From Aldehydirespirator sp965219165 (GTDB lineage Bacteria; Actinomycetota; Acidimicrobiia; Acidimicrobiales; Aldehydirespiratoraceae), in assembly GCA_965219165.1 (NCBI GenBank), contig CBDCMW010000002.1:2294001-2358000 (forward strand): a stretch of DNA of 64,000 nucleotides, written 5' to 3'. Both the position numbers and the translations under genes were made by a program. The notes under the pieces are model-generated. The model made no database searches, was not told the origin of the DNA, and was given only the letters and a program-made list of their open reading frames with translations. Positions 34,401 through 48,386 of this stretch are shown piece after piece (the first letter of the stretch is position 1; every line of letters starts with the position of its first letter).

Positions 34401-34862
34401 CAGTCCTGGGGAGCTGGTGAGATGCTGGCATGGAGCCGGTGGCAGCTCGGCTGGCTCGCCGCCCCCCAGATCCTCTGCATCACCGCGCCCGAAGCCACCG
34501 TGTCGCTGAGCCCGGTGGCCGACCCCGGCGACGGCGCCGCCATGGCCGCGGTGCCGCTGTCGGGCACCGAGGTCATCGTCGTCGAGAGCAGGCGCAAAAT
34601 CGGCCTCGACGCCGATGTCGACACCGCCGGCAACCCCCGGCGCGGCCTGTGGAGCGAGGGTGTGCTCGTCTACACCGTCGACGCCTCCATCGGCTCGGGC
34701 CACTTGCCGGTGAAGCTGGCCGCAGACACCGGCAACGGGCAAATCGGCGGCTCCCCGCTCCTCACCGAGGGCCAGAGCGTCACCGTGAGGGGCTACACCA
34801 TCACCGTGGTGTCCGACGACGGCGACACCCACACCGTCACCGTCACCACAGCCCCCGACTGA
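31452..34862 (+). CDS. Exported SLH-like / RCC1-repeat / zinc metalloprotease fusion
   Basis: A protein of 1,136 residues. Residues 45-220 hold three Cys-marked SLH-like repeats (VSSGCGDRSGFCPDSRVSRAHMAAF; ITAGCGDGLFCPERSTTRAETAAFL, given here in outline). About 230-745 hold 14 RCC1-like repeats of 37 residues (HSCGVRTDGTIVCWG), a seven-bladed-propeller-type motif. The C-terminal domain has HELMHNLGLADLY (HExxHxxGxxD, about residue 930), an M6/immune-inhibitor-A-like zinc protease. The N-terminal 40 residues do not look like a clean signal peptide. Another frame supplies MGSARRVAAAAVLL just before AVLVGSVAVAAPVAG, so a one-base indel near 31535 is possible. It is cargo of the tRNA-Ala island. 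Confidence 0.8.
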   Translation: MPIRRLRRVACHDGDGQCAAGGCGGCAVVAVLVGSVAVAAPVAGQPGGFGDVPVDAGYSVSVSALAELGVFAGTECAGGFCPDADIDRKTVAVWIVRLVDGRDPPVVAQSRFDDVDAAGFYAPFIERMVELGVSSGCGDRSGFCPDSRVSRAHMAAFVSKAYELPNAADPGFSDVAADVWWAVHVARLAGSGITAGCGDGLFCPERSTTRAETAAFLHRAEEYKLPPQERFAAASAGYHHSCSVRTEGRIVCWGANDFGQASAPEGEFAAVSAGGTHSCGVRTDGTIVCWGGDGSGQASAPEGEFAAVSAGGWHSCGVRTDGTIVCWGDDGSGQASAPEGEFAAVSAGGWHSCGVRTDGTIVCWGDDGSGQASAPEGEFAAVSAGRWHSCGLRTDGTIVCWGGDGSGRASAPEGEFAAVSAGGWHSCGVRTDGTIVCWGFDGSGQASAPEGEFAAVSAGRWHSCGVRTDGRTVCWGSNDFGRASAPEGEFAAVSAGRWHFCGVRTDGTIVCWGSNDFGQASAPEGEFAAVSAGDWHSCGVRTDGTIVCWGDDGSGRASAPEGEFAAVSAGGTHSCGVRTDGTIVCWGGDGSGQASAPEGEFAAVSAGGWHSCGVRTDGTIVCWGDDGSGQASAPEGEFAAVSAGFWHSCGVRTDGTIVCWGFDGSGQASAPEGEFAAVSAGRWHSCGLLIDGAVVCWGNNDRMADAPSGPFSAVTADHVHSCGLRADGAVACWGFAPDVAAPNGVFDFLPADHPDPSRCRPHGVRHGTTAGFPRPSFASPAAGRLEVAVVFVDFPDAEAAHTTHQEAESSLPHTEVRLESASFGRLDVEFAPLHQWLRAPQSHDNYVEYVNIGDVIGQLIDEDAARLADDHFDFTGYHVIMIVMPSSHFGGGTALGRVNTQEGQVETTRVNTNPREPSQPHDWGRTAAHELMHNLGLADLYSYNRAAADSDERPEAPAGKMWTTHSFGLMGLNVSALVDLADGQSWGAGEMLAWSRWQLGWLAAPQILCITAPEATVSLSPVADPGDGAAMAAVPLSGTEVIVVESRRKIGLDADVDTAGNPRRGLWSEGVLVYTVDASIGSGHLPVKLAADTGNGQIGGSPLLTEGQSVTVRGYTITVVSDDGDTHTVTVTTAPD
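32141..33690 (+). repeat. 14 tandem 111-bp RCC1-coding units
   Basis: Units of 111 bases encode F-A-A-V-S-A-G-x-x-H-S-C-G-V-R-T-D-G-T-I-V-C-W-G-x-x-x-x-G-Q-A-S-A-P-E-G-E in outline. The inner eleven or so are nearly identical in DNA, with differences concentrated at the x positions; the last two are divergent. Recent duplication or conversion is likely. Confidence 0.9.
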
Positions 34863-34879
34863 CGGCAAGCCGTCGCACC

Positions 34880-35080
34880 GGCGCCTCGGCCTCGCGGCGA
34901 CGAGCAGCCCGCGACCGCCGGACGGCGCGCAACGTGCACCGCGGCCGGTTGTTGGCCACCCAGGCCGAGGATCTGGAGCTGAAGATCCCCAAGCTGCGCA
35001 AGGGCAGCTTCTTTCCGTCGGTGCTCGAGCCGCGCCTGCGCATCGACCGCGCGCTGTCCGCGGTGACCATCGAGGCCTAA
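34880..35080 (+). pseudogene. IS256-family transposase, N-terminal fragment
   Basis: The frame ending at 35080 reads RNVHRGRLLATQAEDLELKI then PKLRKGSFFPSVLEPRLRID, the conserved N-terminal segment of mutator-type transposases (leading to the IPKLR..SFFP motif). It is cut off at a stop after RALSAVTIEA. Non-functional debris. Confidence 0.75.
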
Positions 35081-35089
35081 GCACACACG

Positions 35090-35465
35090 ACGCATCTGAC
35101 GAGACGAGCGCCTTCAGCGGCCGCCGCAGCGCAAGGCAAGCGCCGCCGGCTCACCGACGGCACCGCCGCTCGGCTGAGAGCTGAGGCCCCCAACGACGTG
35201 TGGGCCCTGGACTTCCAGTTCGACGAGACCGCCGATCTGCGCCGCGTCAAGGTGCTCAACATCGTCGACGAGTTCACCAGAGGCCCTCTGCATCGACGCC
35301 GCCCACAGCATCAACGCCGACGGCGTCGTCGACGCCGTCGAGCGCCTCGTCGCCCAGCGAGGCGCCCCCGCTCACCTGCGGATGGACAACGGCCCCGAAC
35401 TCGTCTCGGCTGTTCTGCGCGACTGGTGCCGCATCTGGGGCACCCGCCCACGACGCCGCCGGCGT
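35090..35465 (+). pseudogene. IS3-family transposase (OrfB) fragment, frameshifted
   Basis: First frame: APNDVWALDFQFDETADLRR then VKVLNIVDEFTR (integrase core, first catalytic Asp). After a small deletion near 35280 a second frame continues EALCIDAAHSINADGVVDAV and HLRMDNGPELVSAVLRDW (second Asp in DNGPE). The C-terminal Glu region is lost. Confidence 0.75.
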
Positions 35466-35499
35466 TGCGGGGGTGAGCCCCCGTCTTCACTGAACGTCG

Positions 35500-36110
35500 C
35501 CGCTCGCTCGAACTGACCGGCCCAGTTCGAGCGCGATGTGGGCGCAATCTCAGCAGGCGAAGCTCCCGAACCGGCCCGCGCCAAGGCCAGGGCCGCGCTC
35601 TGAGGCGCCGAGGCGCTGGCCGCTCCTCAAGGGCCTCTTGAGCAGCTCGTGACACGAAGCGAGCGCTCCAGGGCCGACGGCGTTGCGTTCGCGTCGGCGA
35701 CGATGGGTGAGGCGCCGGTGTGGGATGAGATGGCGGCGGGGGCGTTGGAGGGTCGCTGGTAGGTGCGTTCGGGGTCTTGTGGGGGTCTGTTGGTGTGCGT
35801 TCGGTCTGTTCTTTGGCGGTGGGGCGAGGGAGGGTCTGAGAGGGCGTGGCCAGGGGTGGAGCCGGTGGTGTTCCGGGGCGTGCGTTTGCTTGCGTTCGGT
35901 TTGGGCGTTCGGGGGCGGTTTGGGCGCCACACGTTTGCACTAAAGAGCCCGCCCAGGCCAAAAGGGGTTCGCGTCGTCCGAGAATGGGCCGTTCTGGGTG
36001 CATGGCGCAGGGGGTGAACGCAAGCGAACGCTAGGGGTGAACGCAAGCGAACGCTATCGAACGCTGCTGCGCCGAGCGCTTGAGCAGCCGACGATAGACT
36101 CGTCCTCGCT
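35500..36110. other. Non-coding stretch with a G+T-biased segment and a 23-bp duplication
   Basis: No gene is supportable. From about 35700 to 35930 the plus strand is very poor in A and C (runs such as GGTGGGGCGAGGGAGGG). A 23-base unit GGGGTGAACGCAAGCGAACG plus CTA is duplicated at 36011-36033 and 36034-36056. The ATG at 36111 begins the next gene. Confidence 0.6.
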
Positions 36111-36602
36111 ATGGCGGAAGTGACCCCGAACTCGTGGAGCACCTCCGGCGGGGATGTCGAAGCGCACGTGGCGGTGGCTCGTCCGGCGTTGTGTGCGTCG
36201 GATCTGCCGGCGCACCTCGCGGCCGGCGACCGCCGCGGCGGTGTCGTGGCCCTGCGCGAGCTAGTCAAGCGCTGGGCCTGCTTCCCTCAGCAGCGCCCCA
36301 TGATGATCGCGGAGGCGCCTCGCCGTCACCGATGGTATGACCGGTTCACGTCCCGCCGACGCGATCTTGCCCGTATCTCGGCTGTGGTCCATGCGCTTTG
36401 TGATCGTGACGGTGTTGCGGTTCCCGGCTGGGTCTGGAAGCACCGGAGCCGCCGCCCCATCGGTGTGGTTGCGTCGCTGGACCCAAGCTCGAATTGGGGC
36501 CGTCTCGCGCTGGCCGACGCGCCGAGGGCGTGCGCATATCACGATGTGTGGTTCGATCAGAGCATGATCGAGAACATCACCGTGCACGGCTTCAGAGATT
36601 GA
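36111..36602 (+). CDS. Hypothetical protein paired with a nucleotidyltransferase
   Basis: A 163-residue protein of unknown family. It is basic in the middle (RRHRWYDRFTSRRRDLARI), with a conserved-looking end (WVWKHRSRRPIGVVASLD...YHDVWFDQSMIENITVHG). No signal peptide or membrane segment. It ends 13 bases before the nucleotidyltransferase start on the same strand, so the pair is an operon. By position it could be the antitoxin or substrate-specificity partner of a two-gene stress or defence module; nothing in the sequence proves this. Confidence 0.65.
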   Translation: MAEVTPNSWSTSGGDVEAHVAVARPALCASDLPAHLAAGDRRGGVVALRELVKRWACFPQQRPMMIAEAPRRHRWYDRFTSRRRDLARISAVVHALCDRDGVAVPGWVWKHRSRRPIGVVASLDPSSNWGRLALADAPRACAYHDVWFDQSMIENITVHGFRD

Positions 36603-36615
36603 TGGCTGCCGGTCC

Positions 36616-37212
36616 GTGGGCGCTGAGGACTTCGAGCATGCCAGCTTCGGTGGTGAGCAGCTACTGGAGTTGCTCACCGAGCTTGATGCCGAGCTCGGTG
36701 CCGAGAACGCTGGGACCGTCCCGTACCGAATCGCTATCGCCGGTGGAGCGGCTATGGCGCTACGGCTGTCTGATCGGTTGACAGGCGATGTGGATGTCGT
36801 GTCCGAGTCAATGCACCCGGCTGTGCGTCGGGCCGCCCAGAGAGTGGCATCGCGTCACGATCTGCGCCCGGACTGGATCAACGATGCTGCCAAGCTCAAG
36901 ACAGTCTCAGTCGAGCCGGACCTAGAACCGGTCTTCGAGGGCGCCAATCTCGTGGTGGAGTCGGTCGGCGCCAGGTACCTACTGGCTATGAAGCTGGCAT
37001 CAGCGCGGCTCGTCGACAAGGCTGACTGTGTCGCGTTGGTCACCGAACTGGGGATACAGGGCCTCGATGAGCTCCTTGATGTCGTTGAGGCTGCCCTGCC
37101 CAATCAACGGCATCGCACGGTGAGAATGCGCTACTTCGCCCAAGAAGTCGTCGAGGCTGCCCAGCCGAGATCGACACGGAGACCATTGCGCGGAAGTCAT
37201 GGACGCGAGTAA
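36616..37212 (+). CDS. Nucleotidyltransferase-like protein (AbiEii/DUF6036-like)
   Basis: A 198-residue protein from GTG 36616. YRIAIAGGAAMALRLSDRLT followed by GDVDVVSE carries the G-G-x(A)...D-x-D pattern of minimal nucleotidyltransferases related to AbiEii and DUF6036 proteins. The middle has YLLAMKLASARLVDKADCV, also typical (helix with K-L...R..D..D). Such enzymes can block tRNA function by adding nucleotides and often form toxin-antitoxin pairs. The tail after about residue 180 is basic and may be altered. It converges with the integrase gene. Confidence 0.7.
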   Translation: MGAEDFEHASFGGEQLLELLTELDAELGAENAGTVPYRIAIAGGAAMALRLSDRLTGDVDVVSESMHPAVRRAAQRVASRHDLRPDWINDAAKLKTVSVEPDLEPVFEGANLVVESVGARYLLAMKLASARLVDKADCVALVTELGIQGLDELLDVVEAALPNQRHRTVRMRYFAQEVVEAAQPRSTRRPLRGSHGRE

Positions 37213-37300
37213 CCCGACGACCGGTCCGCCCTCCTGATCCTGCAGGTAGCGCCACTCATCCGCGGCCCTCGGGGGCGGCGTGATGATGGCTCGGACGATG

Positions 37301-38554
37301 TCATCGGGCGTGTCGGGAATCGGGTCGGACGGCGCGGCGGGCGGGGCTGTGGCCTCCCGCCCTCTCGGATCCACAAGCGCCGTAATCGGGTGGTAGTTCG
37401 ACGCTACTTCGCGCGCGTGTTACGAAGTTTGACCATCCCGCCATGACGACGCGGCGTTGATCGAGAAGGTCCGAGCGCCTATAGGCGGCTTCGACGGGAT
37501 TGGCTACGACGTGTGCGAGGCACGCTTCGGCAAGTTCGCGGGCCACGCCGGTCTCCGCGCACCAGTCGCGGAACGAGCTTCGGAGCCCGTGCGGGGTCAT
37601 CCCCAAGTCCAGTTCGTGGCACAGCTTCGACAGCGCGGCTGCGCTGATCTGGCGTCCCGCGGCCGAGGCGAAGATCAAGCCGCTGCCGTCGGCGTAGGCC
37701 CGGGCCGCGTTGAGCGCTTCGAGCGCCATCGGCGACAGCGGCACGCGAAATGCCCGCCCGGTCTTGGTTCGTTCACCGGGAATCGTCCAAGTGTCGTCGT
37801 CGATCTCAGACCAGCGGGCCCCGCGGGCCTCGCCGGATCGGGTGGCGGTCGCGGCGAGGAACCCCAGCACGAGCTTCGTTGTCGGGTAGGCACCGGAGGC
37901 GTCGATGGCGTCAAGCGCCGCGGGGACCTCAGCCGGCGGCAGCGCGGCCATGCGGCTGGCCTCGCGCCCGTGGCGGGGCAGCGCCGCGAGCACCGCTTCG
38001 CCCGCCGGGTCATCGAAGCGGTGGCCCTCGGCGATGGCCCAGCGGAACACCACCGACAGCCGCTGGCGGACTTTCTTTGCGGTGTCGTGCTTGGTGGCCC
38101 ATATCGGCAACAGACAACCCATGACATCGGCAGTGGTGATCTTGTCAACCCGCCGCGGAAGCAGCGCGCCGGCGTGGTTGGCGATCGAGGCGCGCCATAT
38201 CTGCGCAGAGCGCCCACCGTCCTTCCAGCCCGCGGAGTGCGCGGCGATCACGGCTTCGAGCGCGTCGTCGACGGTCGGGGTGCCGGGACTGCGCGGGTCC
38301 ATGCCGTGAGTAACGGCGCGGCTGTTCTCGAAGGCGGCGTCTCGGGCCTCGCGCAGGCTAACCAGCGGGTAGGCGCCGAGCCCGACGTTGGTGGGTCGGC
38401 CGTCAATGCGGAGCCGCTGAACCCAGACCTTGGAGCTCCGGCCGCTGGCGGTGCGGCGCACTCGCAGGGTGAGCCCGTAGCCGCCGCGGCCGTCGCCGTA
38501 GGCACCGGGGCGCTTGACGTTCTTGACAAAGGTCGCTGTTAGTGGTCTGCTCAT
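37301..38554 (-). CDS. P4-type tyrosine integrase
   Basis: A 417-residue integrase from the ATG at 38554 (MSRPLTATFVKNVKRPGAYG). The N-terminal DUF4102-like domain (GGYGLTLRVRR...LGAYPLVSLREARDAA) is followed by a core-binding domain and the catalytic domain: Arg in TRSGEARGARW, GMTPHGLRSSFRDWCAE (HxLR), AHVVANPVEAAYRRSDLLDQRR with the Tyr nucleophile in AAYRRS. The length is normal for the family. The gene reads away from attR, 180 bases distant. It probably catalysed insertion into tRNA-Ala. Confidence 0.92.
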   Translation of the reverse strand: MSRPLTATFVKNVKRPGAYGDGRGGYGLTLRVRRTASGRSSKVWVQRLRIDGRPTNVGLGAYPLVSLREARDAAFENSRAVTHGMDPRSPGTPTVDDALEAVIAAHSAGWKDGGRSAQIWRASIANHAGALLPRRVDKITTADVMGCLLPIWATKHDTAKKVRQRLSVVFRWAIAEGHRFDDPAGEAVLAALPRHGREASRMAALPPAEVPAALDAIDASGAYPTTKLVLGFLAATATRSGEARGARWSEIDDDTWTIPGERTKTGRAFRVPLSPMALEALNAARAYADGSGLIFASAAGRQISAAALSKLCHELDLGMTPHGLRSSFRDWCAETGVARELAEACLAHVVANPVEAAYRRSDLLDQRRVVMAGWSNFVTRARSSVELPPDYGACGSERAGGHSPARRAVRPDSRHAR

Positions 38555-38587
38555 GGAGTTGAATTCCTCCGTAGAGAATTCAACGAA

Positions 38588-38607
38588 GTGACAACCGGTG
38601 TTGTCAC
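38588..38607. promoter_or_regulatory. Inverted repeat upstream of the integrase
   Basis: GTGACAAC-CGGT-GTTGTCAC, 8-base arms about 35 bases upstream of the integrase ATG: an operator-like site for a dimeric repressor or excisionase. The same AACAAC-type core recurs nearby. Confidence 0.45.
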
Positions 38608-38648
38608 TCCTGTTGTTACTTACAGGATGCGATGGGATGATAGACGTT

Positions 38649-38728
38649 GAGCACGGGTGAGACAACAATGATGGGTCTGACCTCGATAAAGACGTGACGG
38701 ATGAGAACGGATGAGCACGGATGAGACA
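38649..38728. repeat. Iterated sites inside attR
   Basis: GAGCACGG(G/A)TGAGACA occurs at 38649-38664 and 38713-38728, and 38699-38728 is a run of three GGATGAG(A/C)AC-like 10-mers. Their place between integrase and attR suits arm-type integrase binding sites, which is inference. Confidence 0.55.
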
Positions 38729-38735
38729 CACAAGG

Positions 38736-38753
38736 AATTCCCCTTAGCTCCAC
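38736..38753 (+). repeat. attR, 18-bp direct repeat
   Basis: AATTCCCCTTAGCTCCAC, identical to the tRNA-Ala 3' end at 29034-29051; right boundary of the island. Confidence 0.85.
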
Positions 38754-39209
38754 TTTCCCAAGAAACGAAGGCTCCTTCCTAGTCGCCGTCGAGGAGACTT
38801 CACCCACATGTCAGTCCTACCGGTGCGACGCTCGGTCAGGAGCGCCTCGGGTGGCTCGGCACGTCGCAGTGCCCCTCGGGGCCGAGTGGCGTCCCGCAGG
38901 GGAGTCCTCCCTTGGACGGGCTCGGCTGCTGGCATGTGCCACTAGCCCGTGGCAGAGCCTCGGGAGCGGTCAGGGCGCCTCCCAGTCCCGCTGCCCCGCT
39001 CGATGACGCAGCAGACCTCCAGGATCTGCCGATGGCCTCGAACTATGTGATCGAGCAGTCGCTCACACAGGGTCCGTTCCCTGACGCCTCCTGAGCGCCT
39101 GCCGACTCCCGGCTAGGCCATCGGCCTCTCCGAGTCATTCATGTATGACCGTGCTCTGGAGAATCGCTGATCTTGATCGGCGTCAGTCGTCACTCGTCGG
39201 CGTCGTCGT
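38754..39209. other. Intergenic stretch, no gene seen
   Basis: About 455 bases between the island's right end and the stop of the FN3/PPC gene. No supported reading frame, RNA or repeat was found. It is the chromosomal sequence that would follow tRNA-Ala if the island were absent. Confidence 0.5.
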
Positions 39210-41285
39210 CTACGACGGAGCGGGCTCGCCGAAGCAGGGGCCTTCACCGATTTCATTGACCGCCGAGACGCCGAACTGGACGGAGAAACCGTCTGTGCCA
39301 GACTTATCGCTTGCCACGCGGACGAGCTTGACGTATCTGAAACCCGTCGAGACGCCGCTGCCGGGGGGTGTGGTGAATCCGGGGTGCGACACCACGTACT
39401 CGGCCACCTCATAACCATCGCAACCCGCACCGGTTCCAGCGTAGATGCGGAACTTCGTGATCCATTGCGCGCCGTCAATGGTCTCGTCCGGCGCGCCCCA
39501 CAACACGACTCTGATGCTGCCCGTGTAGGGCGCGACAACATCGCGGACCAGGCCCGGGACGGCCACCGGACCGAAGGCGGTCGGACGGTGCGAAGCCACG
39601 TGGACGGAATCATCCGATGAGTGGACAGGCGCGGTTTGCGGGGATTCCTGGGCCTCGGCGGCGGCGATGGTGACACTGAGTGAGCCGGCTAGGGACCGGC
39701 CGTCGCTGGTGCACAGCGCGCCCGGTTCGTCGCAGGGCCGGCCGCCGGGCGCCTCGAGCACGACGTCGTCACTCGACCCCGACGGTTCCACGGTCAGTCT
39801 CCACTGGCTGGCGACGGTTCCGCCGGACTCCTCTTGGGGGTTCCGGCGCGTGGCGCCGGTGATGGTGCCTCCGGTGACCGAGAAGGCGTCGTCGCGGACG
39901 TGGCTATCGCTGTCGACGATCGGTTCGCTGAACTCAAGGTCGACGGTGAACGGGGTTCCGTCGTGTCGGTCCGGGCGTGAGACGAGCACCAGGAGTGACA
40001 GGGGTACCGTCTCGTCGGCCGCGATGTCGGCGATCGGCGGGTCGACGGACTTGTGGGCCGGATCGCCTGGCGGTTCCGGCGTCACGTCGGTGACGCTGAG
40101 TGTGTAGGTGCCGGTGTCGAAGCCGAAGGCTGACGCCTCCAGGTAGTAGGTGCCGGTTGTGGGTGTGTGGGTGATCCGGCTGTTGAGGTCGGTGCCGCTG
40201 TCGTCGTCGTCATCGGTAACGGAGGTTCCGGAGCCGTCCCAGAGTCGTAGGAACGGGTCTTCGAGGGTGCCGCGGCCGGTCGGTTCGCCCTCCAGGTCGA
40301 ACCGGTAGGTCTTGGTCGCCTCCAGATCGACCGCGAACCAGTCGAGGTCCAGAGCTCTGTCGAGGTTGCCCGTGACCGAGCCCCCGACCGCGACCCGGCC
40401 GCGGGTGGAGTTGTCGTGGGGCAGGTCATCGGCGCCCTCGGAGACGTTGGCCCCGTCGCCGGAGCCGGGGGGCGTGGCTTCGCCGGGCGCGCCGGCGGGG
40501 TCGTCGTCCCCGCCCTGGGTGTCCCCGTGTTGCTCGTCCTGCTCGTCCTGGTCGTCGTCTTCGACGGCCTGCGGCGCGGCGGGCGTGTCGATGTGGAACC
40601 AGCGGGAGCGTCGGCTCACACCGTGGTCGTTGATGGCCTTGATGCGGTAGGTGTAGGTGGTCTCAGCAACCACGGTGTCGTCGGTATAGGTGGTCGCCGC
40701 CGTCCCCGTGTCCGCCACGAGCACGCTGAACTCGCCGCCGACATCGTTCTCGCGGACGCGCCGCAGGATCACATAGCCGGTGATGGAGTCGTCGCCGGGG
40801 TCGCCCCAGGTGAGCACCACCCGGTCATGCGACGCCGTAGCGGACAGGCCCGCGGGCTTGGCGGGCCGCTCGGGAGCCGCCGGGATGTCGATGTGGAACC
40901 AGCGGGAACGCTCGCTCACACCGTGGTCGTTGATGGCCTTGATGCGGTAGGTGTAGGTGGTCTCAGCAACCACGGTGTCGTCGGTATAGGTGGTCGCCGC
41001 CGTCCCCGTGTCCGCCACGAGCACGCTGAACTCGCCCCCGACATCGTTCTCGCGGACGCGCCGCAGGATCACATAGCCGGTGATGGAGTCGTCGCCGGGG
41101 TCGCCCCAGGTGAGCACCACCCGGTCATGCGACGCCGTAGCGGACAGGCCCGCGGGCTTGTCGGGTTCAGCGGGAGGGGGTTGTTGGGCCGCCACCGGGG
41201 ACAACAGCACGCCCGACAGGGCGCCCACCAGCGCCACCGCGGCGACCAGGACCGACAAGCGTGATCTAGCTGTACGAGTCATCAT
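39210..41285 (-). CDS. Exported FN3 / PPC-domain surface protein
   Basis: A 691-residue protein from the ATG at 41285 (AAGGAG upstream). Signal peptide: LSVLVAAVALVGALSGVLLSPVAA. Two fibronectin type III domains (PAGLSATASHDRVVLTWGDP; TTYTYRIKAINDHGVS) are almost identical in protein and DNA. An Asp/Glu/Gly-rich linker is followed by a PPC-type domain (GGSVTGNLDRALDLDWFAVD; YYLEASAFGFDTGTYTLSV), an Ig-like region (FSEPIVDSDSHVRDDAFSV) and a C-terminal domain with two Cys. Extracellular, probably adhesive or polymer-binding. No catalytic motif is visible. It reads in the same direction as the giant Calx-beta locus upstream. Confidence 0.82.
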   Translation of the reverse strand: MMTRTARSRLSVLVAAVALVGALSGVLLSPVAAQQPPPAEPDKPAGLSATASHDRVVLTWGDPGDDSITGYVILRRVRENDVGGEFSVLVADTGTAATTYTDDTVVAETTYTYRIKAINDHGVSERSRWFHIDIPAAPERPAKPAGLSATASHDRVVLTWGDPGDDSITGYVILRRVRENDVGGEFSVLVADTGTAATTYTDDTVVAETTYTYRIKAINDHGVSRRSRWFHIDTPAAPQAVEDDDQDEQDEQHGDTQGGDDDPAGAPGEATPPGSGDGANVSEGADDLPHDNSTRGRVAVGGSVTGNLDRALDLDWFAVDLEATKTYRFDLEGEPTGRGTLEDPFLRLWDGSGTSVTDDDDDSGTDLNSRITHTPTTGTYYLEASAFGFDTGTYTLSVTDVTPEPPGDPAHKSVDPPIADIAADETVPLSLLVLVSRPDRHDGTPFTVDLEFSEPIVDSDSHVRDDAFSVTGGTITGATRRNPQEESGGTVASQWRLTVEPSGSSDDVVLEAPGGRPCDEPGALCTSDGRSLAGSLSVTIAAAEAQESPQTAPVHSSDDSVHVASHRPTAFGPVAVPGLVRDVVAPYTGSIRVVLWGAPDETIDGAQWITKFRIYAGTGAGCDGYEVAEYVVSHPGFTTPPGSGVSTGFRYVKLVRVASDKSGTDGFSVQFGVSAVNEIGEGPCFGEPAPS

Positions 41286-41361
41286 GGCTGCTCCTTGTGC
41301 CGGTGCGGGGATACGCGCCACGACCGTAGCAAACGCGGTACATGGAATCCAATCAAAATAG

Positions 41362-41378
41362 CCATAATATAATTATGG
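41362..41378. promoter_or_regulatory. A+T-rich inverted repeat upstream of the FN3/PPC gene
   Basis: CCATAAT-ATA-ATTATGG in an A+T-rich island (about 41345-41400) within otherwise G+C-rich DNA, some 80 bases before the ATG at 41285 and downstream of the giant gene's stop. It is a candidate promoter/operator for the FN3 gene. Confidence 0.4.
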
Positions 41379-41477
41379 TTAATCAATACTTTGTTTTGGT
41401 ATACCGAGTCGCGCCAGTGGACGAAGACGGCCCGGAGAGCCGGACCACTCCGGTCATCGGCGAGGAGCCGAGCACGG

Positions 41478-48353
<6,876 letters not shown>

Positions 48354-48386
48354 CGAGGTCGGCGCGTGATCGACGCCGACGCGGTC

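Larger units (their letters stand above)
29034..38753 (+). mobile_element. Integrative island in tRNA-Ala
   Basis: Bounded by an 18-base direct repeat AATTCCCCTTAGCTCCAC at 29034-29051 (tRNA 3' end, attL) and 38736-38753 (attR). A P4-type integrase lies next to the right end and reads inward. Cargo: IS110-, IS256- and IS3-family sequences, an SLH/RCC1/metalloprotease gene and a nucleotidyltransferase pair. The 29051-29217 stretch has no gene. Confidence 0.85.

Noticed and set aside
35683..35943. 86-codon frame in the G+T-rich segment
   Set aside because: Arg/Gly/Trp/Cys-rich product of base bias; no start signal or domain.
39145..39414. Plus-strand 89-codon frame over the end of the FN3/PPC gene
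   Set aside because: Overlaps the supported minus-strand gene and lacks any motif.
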